Part shown: piece after piece, positions 26,948 to 34,745 of the stretch
Position numbering within the stretch: position 1 is the first letter of the stretch
Layout of the letters: each line of letters opens with the position of its first letter
Origin: Nostoc sp. XA010
GTDB lineage: Bacteria; Cyanobacteriota; Cyanobacteriia; Cyanobacteriales; Nostocaceae
Assembly: GCF_020829625.1 (NCBI RefSeq)
Contig: NZ_JAIVFX010000044.1
Location: 1 to 35,640 of the forward strand
Length of the DNA stretch: 35,640 bases
Direction: 5' to 3'
Translations under genes and position numbers: made by a program
The notes under the pieces: model-generated
Seen by the model: only the letters and a program-made list of their open reading frames with translations
Databases searched by the model: none
Told to the model about the DNA's origin: nothing

Positions 26948-27826
26948 ATGAAAAGCTATTGGCAAAAAATACAATTAATCGCGGCATTCGGAATGACTTG
27001 GTGGGGAATTATCGGTTATTATCCAATGATTTGGATGACACCAGTTGCGGCCATTCCTAAGACATTTCCGCCACTTCCGCCTCCTCCAGATAGGGGGGCA
27101 GCGGGCGATCGCAAAGCAGCTGCAAGTCGCCTGAGATTTTCGCCTCCTCCGCCTCCTCCAGATGGGGGGCCAGTAGGCAATCGCAGAGGAGCTGCAAGTC
27201 GTGGTTGTGGTGTTAGTAATCAGTCTGTTATTGCAGTTGTACCTGTATACAAACAAACATTTAATCAAAGGCAAACAGAAGCTATTTCTGTTACTAAAGT
27301 TTGGGGCTTGACGAATGAGGAATATCCAACTTTTTGGTTTTTTGTCCCCTATCAAAAATCTCTAATTGATTCTATTGAGTTTGTTGTTCAAGATGAGTCA
27401 AGTCAAACTCTTTACCGAACAATAGTAACAATACCAGAAGTACCAGGGATTGTTAGCATTCGCTTAAATCAAAATGCTCCCCCATTGCAAGTAGACAAAA
27501 TGTATCACTGGTTTTTTCAGATAAAAGTCATTTGCAATCCACAACAACCTCCAGAACGAGAGTATGTGGAAGGATGGGTGCAACGAGTCAATCCAAATCC
27601 TCAATTAGTAGATAGCTTGAAGCAAGCAACTCCTCAGCAACGGGTAAGGCTTTATGCTGAGAATGGTATTTGGTACGATGCCTTAACTACTCTGGCTGAA
27701 TTACGTCTTGCCAAACCTCAAGATCCAACTCTAGCGGTGGACTGGATGAATTTGCTTAAATCCGTAGATTTAGAGAATTTAGCTAAACAACCCCTTATAA
27801 AATGTTGTCAAGCTAATGCAAAGTAG
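26948..27826 (+). CDS. DUF928 family exported protein
   Basis: A 292-residue protein with a signal peptide or anchor (~8-35) and a Pro-rich linker. The DUF928 hallmark comes next (PPPPDGGPVGNRRGAASRGC), followed by a beta-rich domain (VWGLTNEEYPTFWFFVPY...DESSQTLYRTIVTIPE). The C-terminal helical part ends LKSVDLENLAKQPLIKCCQA. It is predicted periplasmic, 60 bp after the CHAT-CHASE2 gene. The Pro/Gly hallmark is duplicated in frame (see 27078-27201). Function is unknown. A role as extracytoplasmic partner or ligand of CHASE2 is inference from gene order. Confidence 0.85.
   Translation: MKSYWQKIQLIAAFGMTWWGIIGYYPMIWMTPVAAIPKTFPPLPPPPDRGAAGDRKAAASRLRFSPPPPPPDGGPVGNRRGAASRGCGVSNQSVIAVVPVYKQTFNQRQTEAISVTKVWGLTNEEYPTFWFFVPYQKSLIDSIEFVVQDESSQTLYRTIVTIPEVPGIVSIRLNQNAPPLQVDKMYHWFFQIKVICNPQQPPEREYVEGWVQRVNPNPQLVDSLKQATPQQRVRLYAENGIWYDALTTLAELRLAKPQDPTLAVDWMNLLKSVDLENLAKQPLIKCCQANAK
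27078..27201 (+). repeat. In-frame 52-bp direct repeat in the DUF928 gene
   Basis: Two related 52-bp units, 27078-27129 and 27150-27201, both begin CGCCTCCTCCAGAT and end TGCAAGTCG. The 72-bp offset equals 24 codons. They encode PPPPDRGAAGDRKAAASR and PPPPDGGPVGNRRGAASR. The second matches the family hallmark best, with its RGC ending. Confidence 0.85.
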
Positions 27827-28189
27827 CAGATCAAAGCAATAGTCTCTATCCCCTAACACAATACTCCCGGTTCGCTCATTTTTTAAGGAGTTAGGAAAAT
27901 AAGTATATCGAAAGATATATTTCCAAAAATGAGTAAATCGTTATAGGTTCGCTCATATCTTGCACCTGATAAAAACAATCAGTATTAACCAAGAACAAGA
28001 AAATAAAGGTAACATCCATAAATGGGGCTTCTACTTTGTATGCTAGTAAAATAAATTACATTTAGTATCAGGATATATATAAATGACATATACAAAGATG
28101 GAAATAATGTCATCTACATAAAGATATTTTTATATGTTCGTAAAAAATGAGAGAAAAGGGCGTAGATAACATAAATAACAGCAAGAAAG
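27827..28189. other. 363-bp gap before a transposase gene
   Basis: AT-rich, no gene. GGTTCGCTCAT occurs twice in direct orientation (27869-27879, 27946-27956), and CTCATTTTT pairs with AAAAATGAG near 27924, so the left end of the downstream insertion sequence may start around 27868. No target duplication could be identified. Confidence 0.5.
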
Positions 28190-29323
28190 ATGGAAACCAT
28201 TCTTGCCCACGCCCATACCCTAATGTATACGATTCTGGCATTGATGCCTAGTCGTTATCAACGAGACAACTTGGAAGCGATGCTAGGGCTATTTCTGGCA
28301 GCAAATGGAAAACCTTTGCCACACTACAGTAAATCCAAATCTGAAAGCGCTCTAAGTAGATTTTTGAATACCTATAAATGGCCTACTCGCAAGCTAATTC
28401 GTCATGTCCGCCAACAGGCAATTGAGCAAATTAACAGTTATTCCCCATTGGGAAGAAAAGCATTTCTACAAGTAGTAATTGACCTGACAACTTTAGAAAA
28501 ATGTGGTCAATTTAAAGCATTTAAAAGTCTAATAAGTGTTTACAACGGTAAACGAGGCTTGCATATAGTAGTCTTGTACTTGGTAGTTGGACAATGGCGT
28601 ATACCTTGGAATTTTCGTGTTTGGAGAGGCAAGGGTACGGCGAGTCCAGCCCAAATGGCATTACGAATGGTGCGTAATTTACCAAAAGATTTGACCAGAA
28701 AATTCCAAGTGAAAATTCTTGCTGATACAGCTTTTGGGACTAAGGATTTTATCAACGGTATTCGGAAACTTAAATATCATGCTGTCGTTGGTATTGGTTG
28801 TAATCGCAAGTTGGTTAATGGTTATCCAGTTAAACTTTTACATCGTCGAGGACAACAAGTTAAACTTGTGGGGTTAGATTTTCCTGTTACCCTTTCATGG
28901 TATTATTTTAAACGCGATAATGGTAAGTTTGTTAAAAGATATGTTATCTCTACGCAACCTCTTAAAGCTAATACTATTTCCTGGTGGGGTAAACGTCGTT
29001 GGAAAATTGAAGGTTGGTTTAAAACTGCTAAACATCGCTTTGGTTTAGATAGATTTGGACAAGGTACTCTTTTAGGAATTTATCGTTGGTTAATCTTATC
29101 CATTACTGCCTATTTATTAGCATATTGGACGTATCTTTCATCCTGTTTACCTGATTCTTTGGACTGGCGACAAATAGGCTGTTGCCCTAGCCAGAGTTCT
29201 GCGCCCAAGGCGTGCAATGGTTTATCCCCTGATTCTTTATACAAATACAGCACTGCAAAATATGTTGTTGGTGGTTCGACTGTTACTGAATCAATTTCTG
29301 CTGAGTTCTTTTGGGAGCGGTGA
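28190..29323 (+). pseudogene. DDE transposase (IS4/IS701-like group), C terminus replaced
   Basis: A 377-codon frame. The catalytic core looks complete: VVIDLTTLEK (first Asp), LADTAFGT (second Asp), KRRWKIEGWFKTAKHRFGLD (Glu region). The C terminus normal for this group appears to stop near DSLDWRQIG, about 29180. The last ~45 residues (CCPSQSSAPKACNG...) are the antisense of another gene's fragment (29170-29457), so the 3' end of the element is lost. The core might still be catalytically able, but the missing right end would stop the element from moving. Confidence 0.75.
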
Positions 29324-29457
29324 CGATAGAATGAGCGGCGATTGTGGCAGACTTTTGCATTCCAACAGCCATCCCCTGCTGTTCCATGCAGCACTTTAGC
29401 TTGGGTTGTTGGTAACTTGGTGCATAACTGACATTTGGGATCAAGTGGCTTGGGCAT
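29170..29457 (-). pseudogene. Fragment of a small Cys-rich cyanobacterial protein, cut by the transposon
   Basis: The reverse strand reads MPKPLDPKCQLCTKLPTTQA, with Cys9/Cys12 and later Cys31/Cys37 spaced like a zinc-binding site. It continues through HNRRSFYRHRSQ to HALGAELWLGQQ, then enters antisense transposase sequence. This looks like a conserved accessory protein that I cannot name. It starts 3 nt after the integrase remnant's stop, so the two were once neighbours in one operon. Confidence 0.6.
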
Positions 29458-29460
29458 ACC

Positions 29461-29603
29461 TTACTCCACTTCTTCGCCAATCGCACGATAGTAAGCAGCG
29501 ATCGCAGCCTCCTGTTCACTGCGGAGTGTATAGCGCCGAAACGCTTTCTCGCTTTGATGCCCTGTTAATTTTCGTGCATGGCTGGGGTCATCGGTGAGAG
29601 GTT
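29461..29603 (-). pseudogene. 3' remnant of a tyrosine recombinase/integrase
   Basis: The reverse strand encodes ARKLTGHQSEKAFRRYTLRS, then EQEAAIAAYYRAIGEEVE and a stop at 29461-29463. The LTGHxSxKxxxRYT pattern matches the C-terminal His and catalytic Tyr region of phage-type integrases. Upstream the frame meets a stop at about 29604, so the rest of the gene was removed by the element inserted on that side. Confidence 0.7.
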
Positions 29604-29655
29604 AAGATAAAGCGCATTTTGTCAATCAGTTAAAATACTCAAACTAACTTAAATA

Positions 29656-29733
29656 AAAATGATAATCGTGTGCGGGGAGGGGAAGGAGGCGAGCGCCGCT
29701 CGCCTCCTTCCCCTCTAATTTGATTATCATTTT
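29656..29733. repeat. Nested inverted-repeat element with 18-bp hairpin
   Basis: The outer 12-bp inverted repeats are AAAATGATAATC (29656-29667) and GATTATCATTTT (29722-29733). Inside is a perfect 18-bp stem, 29677-29694 with 29698-29715, and a GCC loop. The same architecture, with a different stem, occurs at 35-91. The outer repeats resemble Fur/Zur-type half-sites, but a terminal repeat of a mobile element is at least as likely. 29604-29864 holds no gene. Confidence 0.75.
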
Positions 29734-29864
29734 CATAAAAATTTTGACAGCTTAAAATGAGATGAAACAGCATTGTAACAACAGAATAATTTTCTAAAAA
29801 CTGAGTTTCATTATTAGGTAGATTCAATTATCAAACGAGGTAATGAAAAGTTTGGTTTACTGTC

Positions 29865-31061
29865 ATGCCCAAGCGACCAAAACAAAACTCCGATCACGCA
29901 CAACGGCATAATACTCCCACGATAGATAATGAAGCGATGCCTTCGGCGGGCTACGCCTACGCTAATCATTTAGAAGCTTTATTAACCCCAGCAGTTTTTG
30001 CCGGGCAAAAATATTATAAGCAGTTGGGATTACGAGATAGAATTCTGAATTTATCATTAATGGTAGCAGCAGTATTAACACTGTTGTGGCGACAAGTTCC
30101 TGGCGTTCAAGAGTTAAATCGTCTATTAGCACGAGAAGGTTTGTTATGGTGTGGAGTTACTAAAGTTGCTCAACAATCGCTATCAGAAAGATTTTTAGTA
30201 TTTCCTGCTGAATTATTTGAGCGCGTTTTTAAAGATTTACTACCTCAGTTACAACTGAATTGGCAACAACGACTCAGACGACCATTACCAAACAGTGTTA
30301 AATTCGCACTACTTAATTTTGAACGAGTTTGGATAGCTGATGGATCTACATTAGAAGCCTTATTCCGCAAGCTAAAAAGCCTAGAACACCTGAAAACAGG
30401 GCAACTAGCAGGGAAGATTTGTACAGTTATTGATTTGGTTAATCGTTTCCCCATTGAAGTTTGGTTTCACACAAACCCCGCCGCATCAGAAACGAATTTT
30501 GAAGCTCCATTACTGAATTTACTACCTACCAGAACTCTGATTTTACTTGACAGAGGTTTTTACCATTTCCAATTTTTGCAACAACTTATTAACCAAGAAG
30601 TCAATTTTATTACTCGCTTAAAAGCCAAAGCATCTATTAAATACTTAAAGATTTTTAGCTATGACCATTCGCTTAAAGACCGATTGATTCAACTTGGAAC
30701 TATTCGTCGTGGCGCACCAGTTTTAACTTTACGCTTAATTGAAATAAAGGTTGGTAAAACTAGTTATTCTTACATTACTTCTGTTCTCGACCCTGTAATA
30801 TTACCTCCTTATGTTGTGGCAGATTTATACCGCCGAAGATGGAGAGTTGAAGAAGCTTTTTATTCAGTAAAACGCTTGCTGGGGCTATCTTATTTATGGA
30901 CTGGTTCTATTAATGGTATCAAGCTACAAGTCTGGGCCACTTGGTTATTTTATGCTGTTTTGGTTGACTTGGGGGATGCGGTAGCTGATGAATTATCTTT
31001 GCCATTTGACCGCATTTCTTTAGAGATGATTTTTCGAGGTTTGTACCATTTCAGCGTCTAG
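29865..31061 (+). CDS. IS4-family transposase
   Basis: A 398-residue DDE transposase with an IADGSTLE segment (first Asp), LLDRGFYHF (second Asp) and the IS4 signature Y-x2-R-x3-E-x6-K (YRRRWRVEEAFYSVKRLLGL). The C terminus (LEMIFRGLYHFSV) ends at a TAG where related proteins usually seem to continue by tens of residues, so it may be slightly truncated. The N-terminal part contains an in-frame interspersed repeat (29934-29962) coding MPSAGYAYA. ATG at 29865. Confidence 0.8.
   Translation: MPKRPKQNSDHAQRHNTPTIDNEAMPSAGYAYANHLEALLTPAVFAGQKYYKQLGLRDRILNLSLMVAAVLTLLWRQVPGVQELNRLLAREGLLWCGVTKVAQQSLSERFLVFPAELFERVFKDLLPQLQLNWQQRLRRPLPNSVKFALLNFERVWIADGSTLEALFRKLKSLEHLKTGQLAGKICTVIDLVNRFPIEVWFHTNPAASETNFEAPLLNLLPTRTLILLDRGFYHFQFLQQLINQEVNFITRLKAKASIKYLKIFSYDHSLKDRLIQLGTIRRGAPVLTLRLIEIKVGKTSYSYITSVLDPVILPPYVVADLYRRRWRVEEAFYSVKRLLGLSYLWTGSINGIKLQVWATWLFYAVLVDLGDAVADELSLPFDRISLEMIFRGLYHFSV
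29934..29962 (+). repeat. Interspersed 29-bp repeat inside a transposase gene
   Basis: The segment GCGATGCCTTCGGCGGGCTA plus CGCCTACGC is, from memory, one of the commonest dispersed repeats of Nostocales genomes. Here it lies within codons ~24-33 of the transposase and keeps the frame, adding AMPSAGYAYA to a variable N-terminal region. Confidence 0.75.
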
Positions 31062-31127
31062 GGGAATAAGTTTAATCGGAGGTAAGTTATTTAGTTCAGG
31101 GTTATTCACTAGATTATGCGATCGCAC

Positions 31128-31418
31128 TGTGACTTACACCATAAAGTGACCGTTTTTTCCACCATAAACTGTCCGCAACGGAGGCTGAAATACTTGATTT
31201 GTCGTAGTGCAATCGCTCTGCGAATATAGGTTTTGAAACCATAACGTGACCGAAAGTTCAAAAATAAAGCATAAACTGACCGAAAATATCTATATTTTTG
31301 CAGCTTGAAAAACTTGAAACTACTAAATTTACGTATTAAAGCCCAAAAAGAGCAGGTTTTAAAACTCCATTTTCAACCATAAGCTGTCCGTCGCGGACAA
31401 CTTATGGTTACAGTCACA
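31128..31418. mobile_element. 291-bp mini-transposon A with Tn7-like ends and 5-bp target duplication
   Basis: The left end is TGTGACTTACACCATAA. The right end read inward is TGTGACTGTAACCATAA. CGCAC occurs directly outside both ends (31123-31127, 31419-31423), a perfect 5-bp duplication. Internal copies of a ~15-bp site (ACCATAANNTGNCCG) start near 31138, 31161, 31238, 31268 and 31376, with an inverted copy at 31394-31408 at the right end. TGT...ACA ends, several internal sites and a 5-bp duplication fit Tn7/Tn5053/Mu-type transposases. There is no transposase inside, so it is non-autonomous. Confidence 0.88.
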
Positions 31419-31454
31419 CGCACTCGGTAGTTCTGAATTTGATAGTTCAGTATA

Positions 31455-31915
31455 TGTCACTGTAAGGATAAGATGAGCAAATTTGAAACCATAAGTTGAG
31501 CAAATAAGCTGCCCAAAGCCTTTTAATTGCGTCAGGGACTATTCGTCGAAAATAGGTTTTGAAATCATTACTTGAGCAAAGGTGCTGTTTTGTAAGCAGA
31601 ATGTGAGCAAACGTATTCACGCAGAATATCAAGCAGCCTGATTTCTCCTTTTGAGGCGTAAAAGCTAGGCATAGCAGGAGTTTTACACCAGAGCTTATTT
31701 TCAATAACTTTACTTTAATGAGAATTAAACATAAAAGAATAGAACTTTGAGAATTGCTGATACAAAAGCGATCGCTCTGCTAAAACGGCTCAGATAAAGC
31801 AGCAGAGCTACTATCACGAGTGGATTTATTTTCGCTACTTTCGTAACCATAACTTGAGCAACCCAGTTTGAAAGCATAAAGTTAGCAAATTGCTCATCTT
31901 ATGCTTTCAGTGACA
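31455..31915. mobile_element. 461-bp related mini-transposon B
   Basis: The left end is TGTCACTGTAAGGATAAG. The right end read inward is TGTCACTGAAAGCATAAG. Identity continues through ATGAGCAA on both sides, 24 of 26 bp in all. Internal sites (variants of CCATAANNTGAGCAA) lie near 31466, 31488, 31564, 31595, 31846 and 31872, with the terminal inverted site at 31890-31904. Offsets of the first four sites from the left end (11, 34, 110, 141) nearly equal those of element A (11, 34, 111, 141). Flanks (GTATA / ATACA) show no exact duplication. It has no coding content. Confidence 0.8.
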
Positions 31916-32510
31916 ATACAGGAATTAGGGGGGAATACAAAATAAGATACCCTTATCTTTTATCCGATATAATCTACGATTAAAATACACGAAGCCCCAG
32001 ACGCACTATTTTTTCACCAACATGCGATCGCTGACTGAGCATGTTGGCAACGGAATAGAAACTATTGCGCTGCCGATGAATTTTGGTTATCCTTGGTATC
32101 GCTTGTAATGCGTAAGTCAAGCAATACCCAGGTGAAGTGCTAACTTCTAGTTATAATTAGCCGTAAATTATTATAAGCACAATGCAACTCTAGCTTTGAC
32201 TGAGTGCAAAGATAGTTTACAAAAGTTGCTCAGGCGGTTGCCTTAGTCTATGGGAATAAAAAAGTTCAACAATTTCTGTTAAGTGCTTTACCCCGCTCCA
32301 AGCATCCGTCCATAAATCGCTTGAAAGAGCCTGTACGCCGCACCCACGCTACGTTATTACTAGAGCGATCGCCATTGGCTCATAGCGATTACGCCATCGC
32401 TCTTAAGCTCTTCAAAGATTTCTGGTCTTATTTCCCAGTAACTCTATTATTATCCAGTCATCAGTAATGGGGAGCATATTTTCCAGTGTTGTAGAGTTTC
32501 TTGTTCTTGA
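31916..32510. other. About 600 bp without a supported gene
   Basis: A plus-strand frame at 32216-32467 (ends LFKDFWSYFPVTLLLSSHQ) is open for 84 codons but has no start codon near its beginning and no recognisable family. It may be a worn gene remnant. The rest is AT-rich with several HIP1 octamers. Confidence 0.5.
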
Positions 32511-32717
32511 CTAATAAATTTCGTCTTCTTCATCTACCCAATCTTCATCCCAGAGAAGTTCATTGTAAACTTTAGTAGCTTGAGATATTTTTAGCTTGTG
32601 AGCTGCTGTCACACAATTTCTTGGTTGCCAGCCAATGAGGGCGTATCTCCCATGTAAATGTCTGACAGCATCTTTGCAGTCATTAATTACTGGAATAAGT
32701 AGAACGAGGTGAAAAAA
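32511..32717 (-). pseudogene. Possible 3' fragment of a small acidic-tailed protein
   Basis: The reverse strand reads VINDCKDAVRHLHGRYALIG, then WQPRNCVTAAHKLKISQ and an acidic tail DEDWVDEEDEIY before TAG at 32511-32513. The frame is coherent but has no start codon. It begins about 10 bp from the left end of the decayed IS630 element, which probably cut it. Family unknown. Confidence 0.45.
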
Positions 32718-32727
32718 TCAAACTGTG

Positions 32728-33880
32728 TAAAGATAAGTAAATACGTATAATGTGTCTACCGAGGTAACAGAGATATGGGCAGCCGTTTAAGGGTATTTCT
32801 GACTCCAGAACAAGATAAAACTCTTTTTAACCTGAGAACGGCAGATGTACCGCAGAAAGTGAAAGACAGAGCAGAAGTGATTAGATTGAGCGCACATGGT
32901 TGGTACGTAGAGAAGATAGCGGCTCACTTTAATTGGACTGCACAAACGGTGCGAGAAGTTTTGCATAAGTGGCAAAAGCTAGGAATGGATGGGCTTTGGG
33001 AAAAACCAGGGCGAGGAGGAAAAGCAAGCTGGGTGGAAACTGACATGGTGTTTTTAGAAGAATGTTTAGAGAAAGAACCACGTACATACAACAGCGTTCA
33101 ATTAGCCCAAAAATTAGAACAAGAACGCTCGATTAAATTAAGTCCTGACAGGTTTTGACAGGTACTTAAAAAAAGGGGGTGATTTGGAAAAGAACGAGGA
33201 AAAGTCACAAAGGAATCTTGACCCAGTAATACAGCAAATCAAACAGGCAGACATAAGAATTGCTGGAATTATCTGCGGCTGTGGGTGAAATAGATTTAAA
33301 GTATGTGGATGAATCAGGGTTTTGTGCCTGGAGTGAACCTAGCTACAGTTATTACTTCCGAGGTCAACAAAAACGATTAGAGCAGAGTAAACGCCGGGGT
33401 CGAAGGTTGAGTATTATTGGGTTTCTTCAACCCTTAATTAGTTTTGTATACGGTCTGGTGATTGGCGGCGTTTCACGCAAATCTTATATACACATGATGG
33501 AACGGGAAGCAGCCGAAGCTCAAAAAACAGGACGCATCAGAGTTATCGTGCAGGATAACGGCCCAATACATCGCTGTAAAGAAGTACAGCAATTATTTAT
33601 GGTCAAAGTGGGAAGACATGGGGAAAGTACATCTTCTTTTTACCTAAATATTGTTCTGAGATGAACCCAATTGAATTGGAATGGCAACACCTCAAAAAAG
33701 ATGAATTAGCCGCGAAAACTTTTGACGATGAGTTAGACCTTGCTTATGCTGTCATCGATGGAATTCAAACAAGAGGAGAAAAAGGAAACTACAGTACGCA
33801 ACGTGTAAGATTTAACTTTAATTCTTCTGCTTAATCTTTTGTTACATACTTATAAATTTCCTCCCCGACTTACTTATCTT
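32728..33880 (+). mobile_element. Decayed IS630-family insertion sequence
   Basis: Short terminal inverted repeats AAGATAAGTAA (32730-32740) and TTACTTATCTT (33870-33880) bracket the transposase remnant. A TA precedes the left repeat, as expected for IS630/Tc1-type targets. The right boundary is not cleanly TA-flanked, so the ends are approximate. The right repeat supplies the stop codon of the gene at 33870-34328. Confidence 0.7.
32775..33834 (+). pseudogene. IS630-family transposase, multiply disrupted
   Basis: The N-terminal part from ATG 32775 (MGSRLRVFLTPEQDKTLFNL, HTH with FNWTAQTVREVLHKW) ends at a TGA where an Arg codon is expected (LSPDR-F-stop-QVLKKRG; CGA to TGA). Frameshifts follow at roughly 33175, 33225 and 33255. 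The DDE core resumes (LKYVDESGFCAWSEPSYSYY, then VIVQDNGPIH) until another shift near 33610. The C-terminal part (FFLPKYCSEMNPIELEWQHL, then KGNYSTQRVRFNFNSSA) ends at 33834. All expected pieces are present but not in one frame. Confidence 0.88.
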
Positions 33881-34328
33881 CAAAGATGTATTTCCGCAAT
33901 TGGATTCCTAAACGAATAGCCTCCATTTCATAATTGTGAAAATTGTGTTCTTCAACATCAGGTGTAGAAATCAGCAATCCTCTCACCCAGGCATGATTTT
34001 TATAGATAGCCTTCGCTACAACTAAATTGACTTGTTTTGGTGTCCAGTTGCTCCGAAGTAAAAAGTTATCTATTGCTGATTCATCATCTAAATCTATATC
34101 TACGTTAGATTCTGAAAGTATTTCCGAGATATCTGTATTTTCTAGGAACAGTTCGTACCATTCTTGAAATGTTTCGGGACTAAATAGTTTTCGCGCTTCT
34201 TCAAATGAAATTTTCTCCCATCCAGCATCTGTAACTATTTCGTTACCAGTTTTTGTAATGAATAGATTCTCTTCTTCTACCATCCAAGGGAAGGATGTAT
34301 TGTAATGTTTTCTCTTTCGTTTACCCAT
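33870..34328 (-). CDS. Hypothetical acidic protein, stop codon donated by an IS end
   Basis: A 152-residue soluble protein that I do not recognise. Features: a basic start (MGKRKRKHYNTSFPWM), an acidic middle with consecutive Asp/Glu (SNVDIDLDDESAIDNFLL) and a helical C-terminal part (HNYEMEAIRLGIQLRKYIF). The last residues EDK and the stop come from the terminal repeat of the adjoining IS630 element (TTACTTATCTTC on the plus strand), so the original C terminus has been lost or changed. ATG at 34326-34328. Whether it is still functional is open. Confidence 0.6.
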   Translation of the reverse strand: MGKRKRKHYNTSFPWMVEEENLFITKTGNEIVTDAGWEKISFEEARKLFSPETFQEWYELFLENTDISEILSESNVDIDLDDESAIDNFLLRSNWTPKQVNLVVAKAIYKNHAWVRGLLISTPDVEEHNFHNYEMEAIRLGIQLRKYIFEDK

Positions 34329-34359
34329 TGAGCCATTGCAATGCCTATCGCCTTGCCGC

Positions 34360-34671
34360 CTAAACGTCTACGCACTCAACTTTAATGCTACCGTTGATTA
34401 TTTGGTAGGCTTCTTTACCAAAGAGCAACTCCTGTTTGTGACAGTACGTACACCACAGGAACAACGTATTCTTTTTTGCCTATATTTACCAGGAGTATCA
34501 CCCACAAAAATCATCCACCCGGATATCCCGCCAAATGTCAGAAACCTGCCAGCCTGATTTGCCCACAGATTGTACTGGAGGATTGTCAAGGAATGGAATA
34601 TAGTCAGGAACTCTAGCCTCTGGAGTGATTACTGGTTTCTCCTCAACCACAGGGGCAGTAGAATTGTCCTA
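34360..34671 (-). pseudogene. Possible decayed coding remnant
   Basis: One reverse-strand frame reads APVVEEKPVITPEARVPDYI and KSGWQVSDIWRDIRVDDF. It then meets three stops within six codons and resumes as FLWCTYCHKQELLFGKEAYQ (CxxC) to a stop at 34360-34362. The composition looks protein-like on both sides of the stops. No family was recognised. No other gene is supported in 34329-34732. Confidence 0.35.
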
Positions 34672-34745
34672 GCGTGGCAAAACTTACTAGAGAAGAGTAA
34701 AAATCCTGTAATCTTGACCTTGTAGCGAAATAATGGTGCAAAAAC

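Noticed and set aside
31138..31408. Plasmid replication iterons
   Set aside because: TGT...ACA inverted ends and a perfect 5-bp target duplication fit a mini-transposon better, and no rep gene is nearby.
31447..31704. Minus-strand frame of 85 codons
   Set aside because: It lies across the end and site array of mini-transposon B, with no protein-like composition.
32216..32467. Open plus-strand frame of 84 codons
   Set aside because: No start codon near the beginning, no known family, and no ribosome site. It is kept only as a possible remnant in the gap entry.
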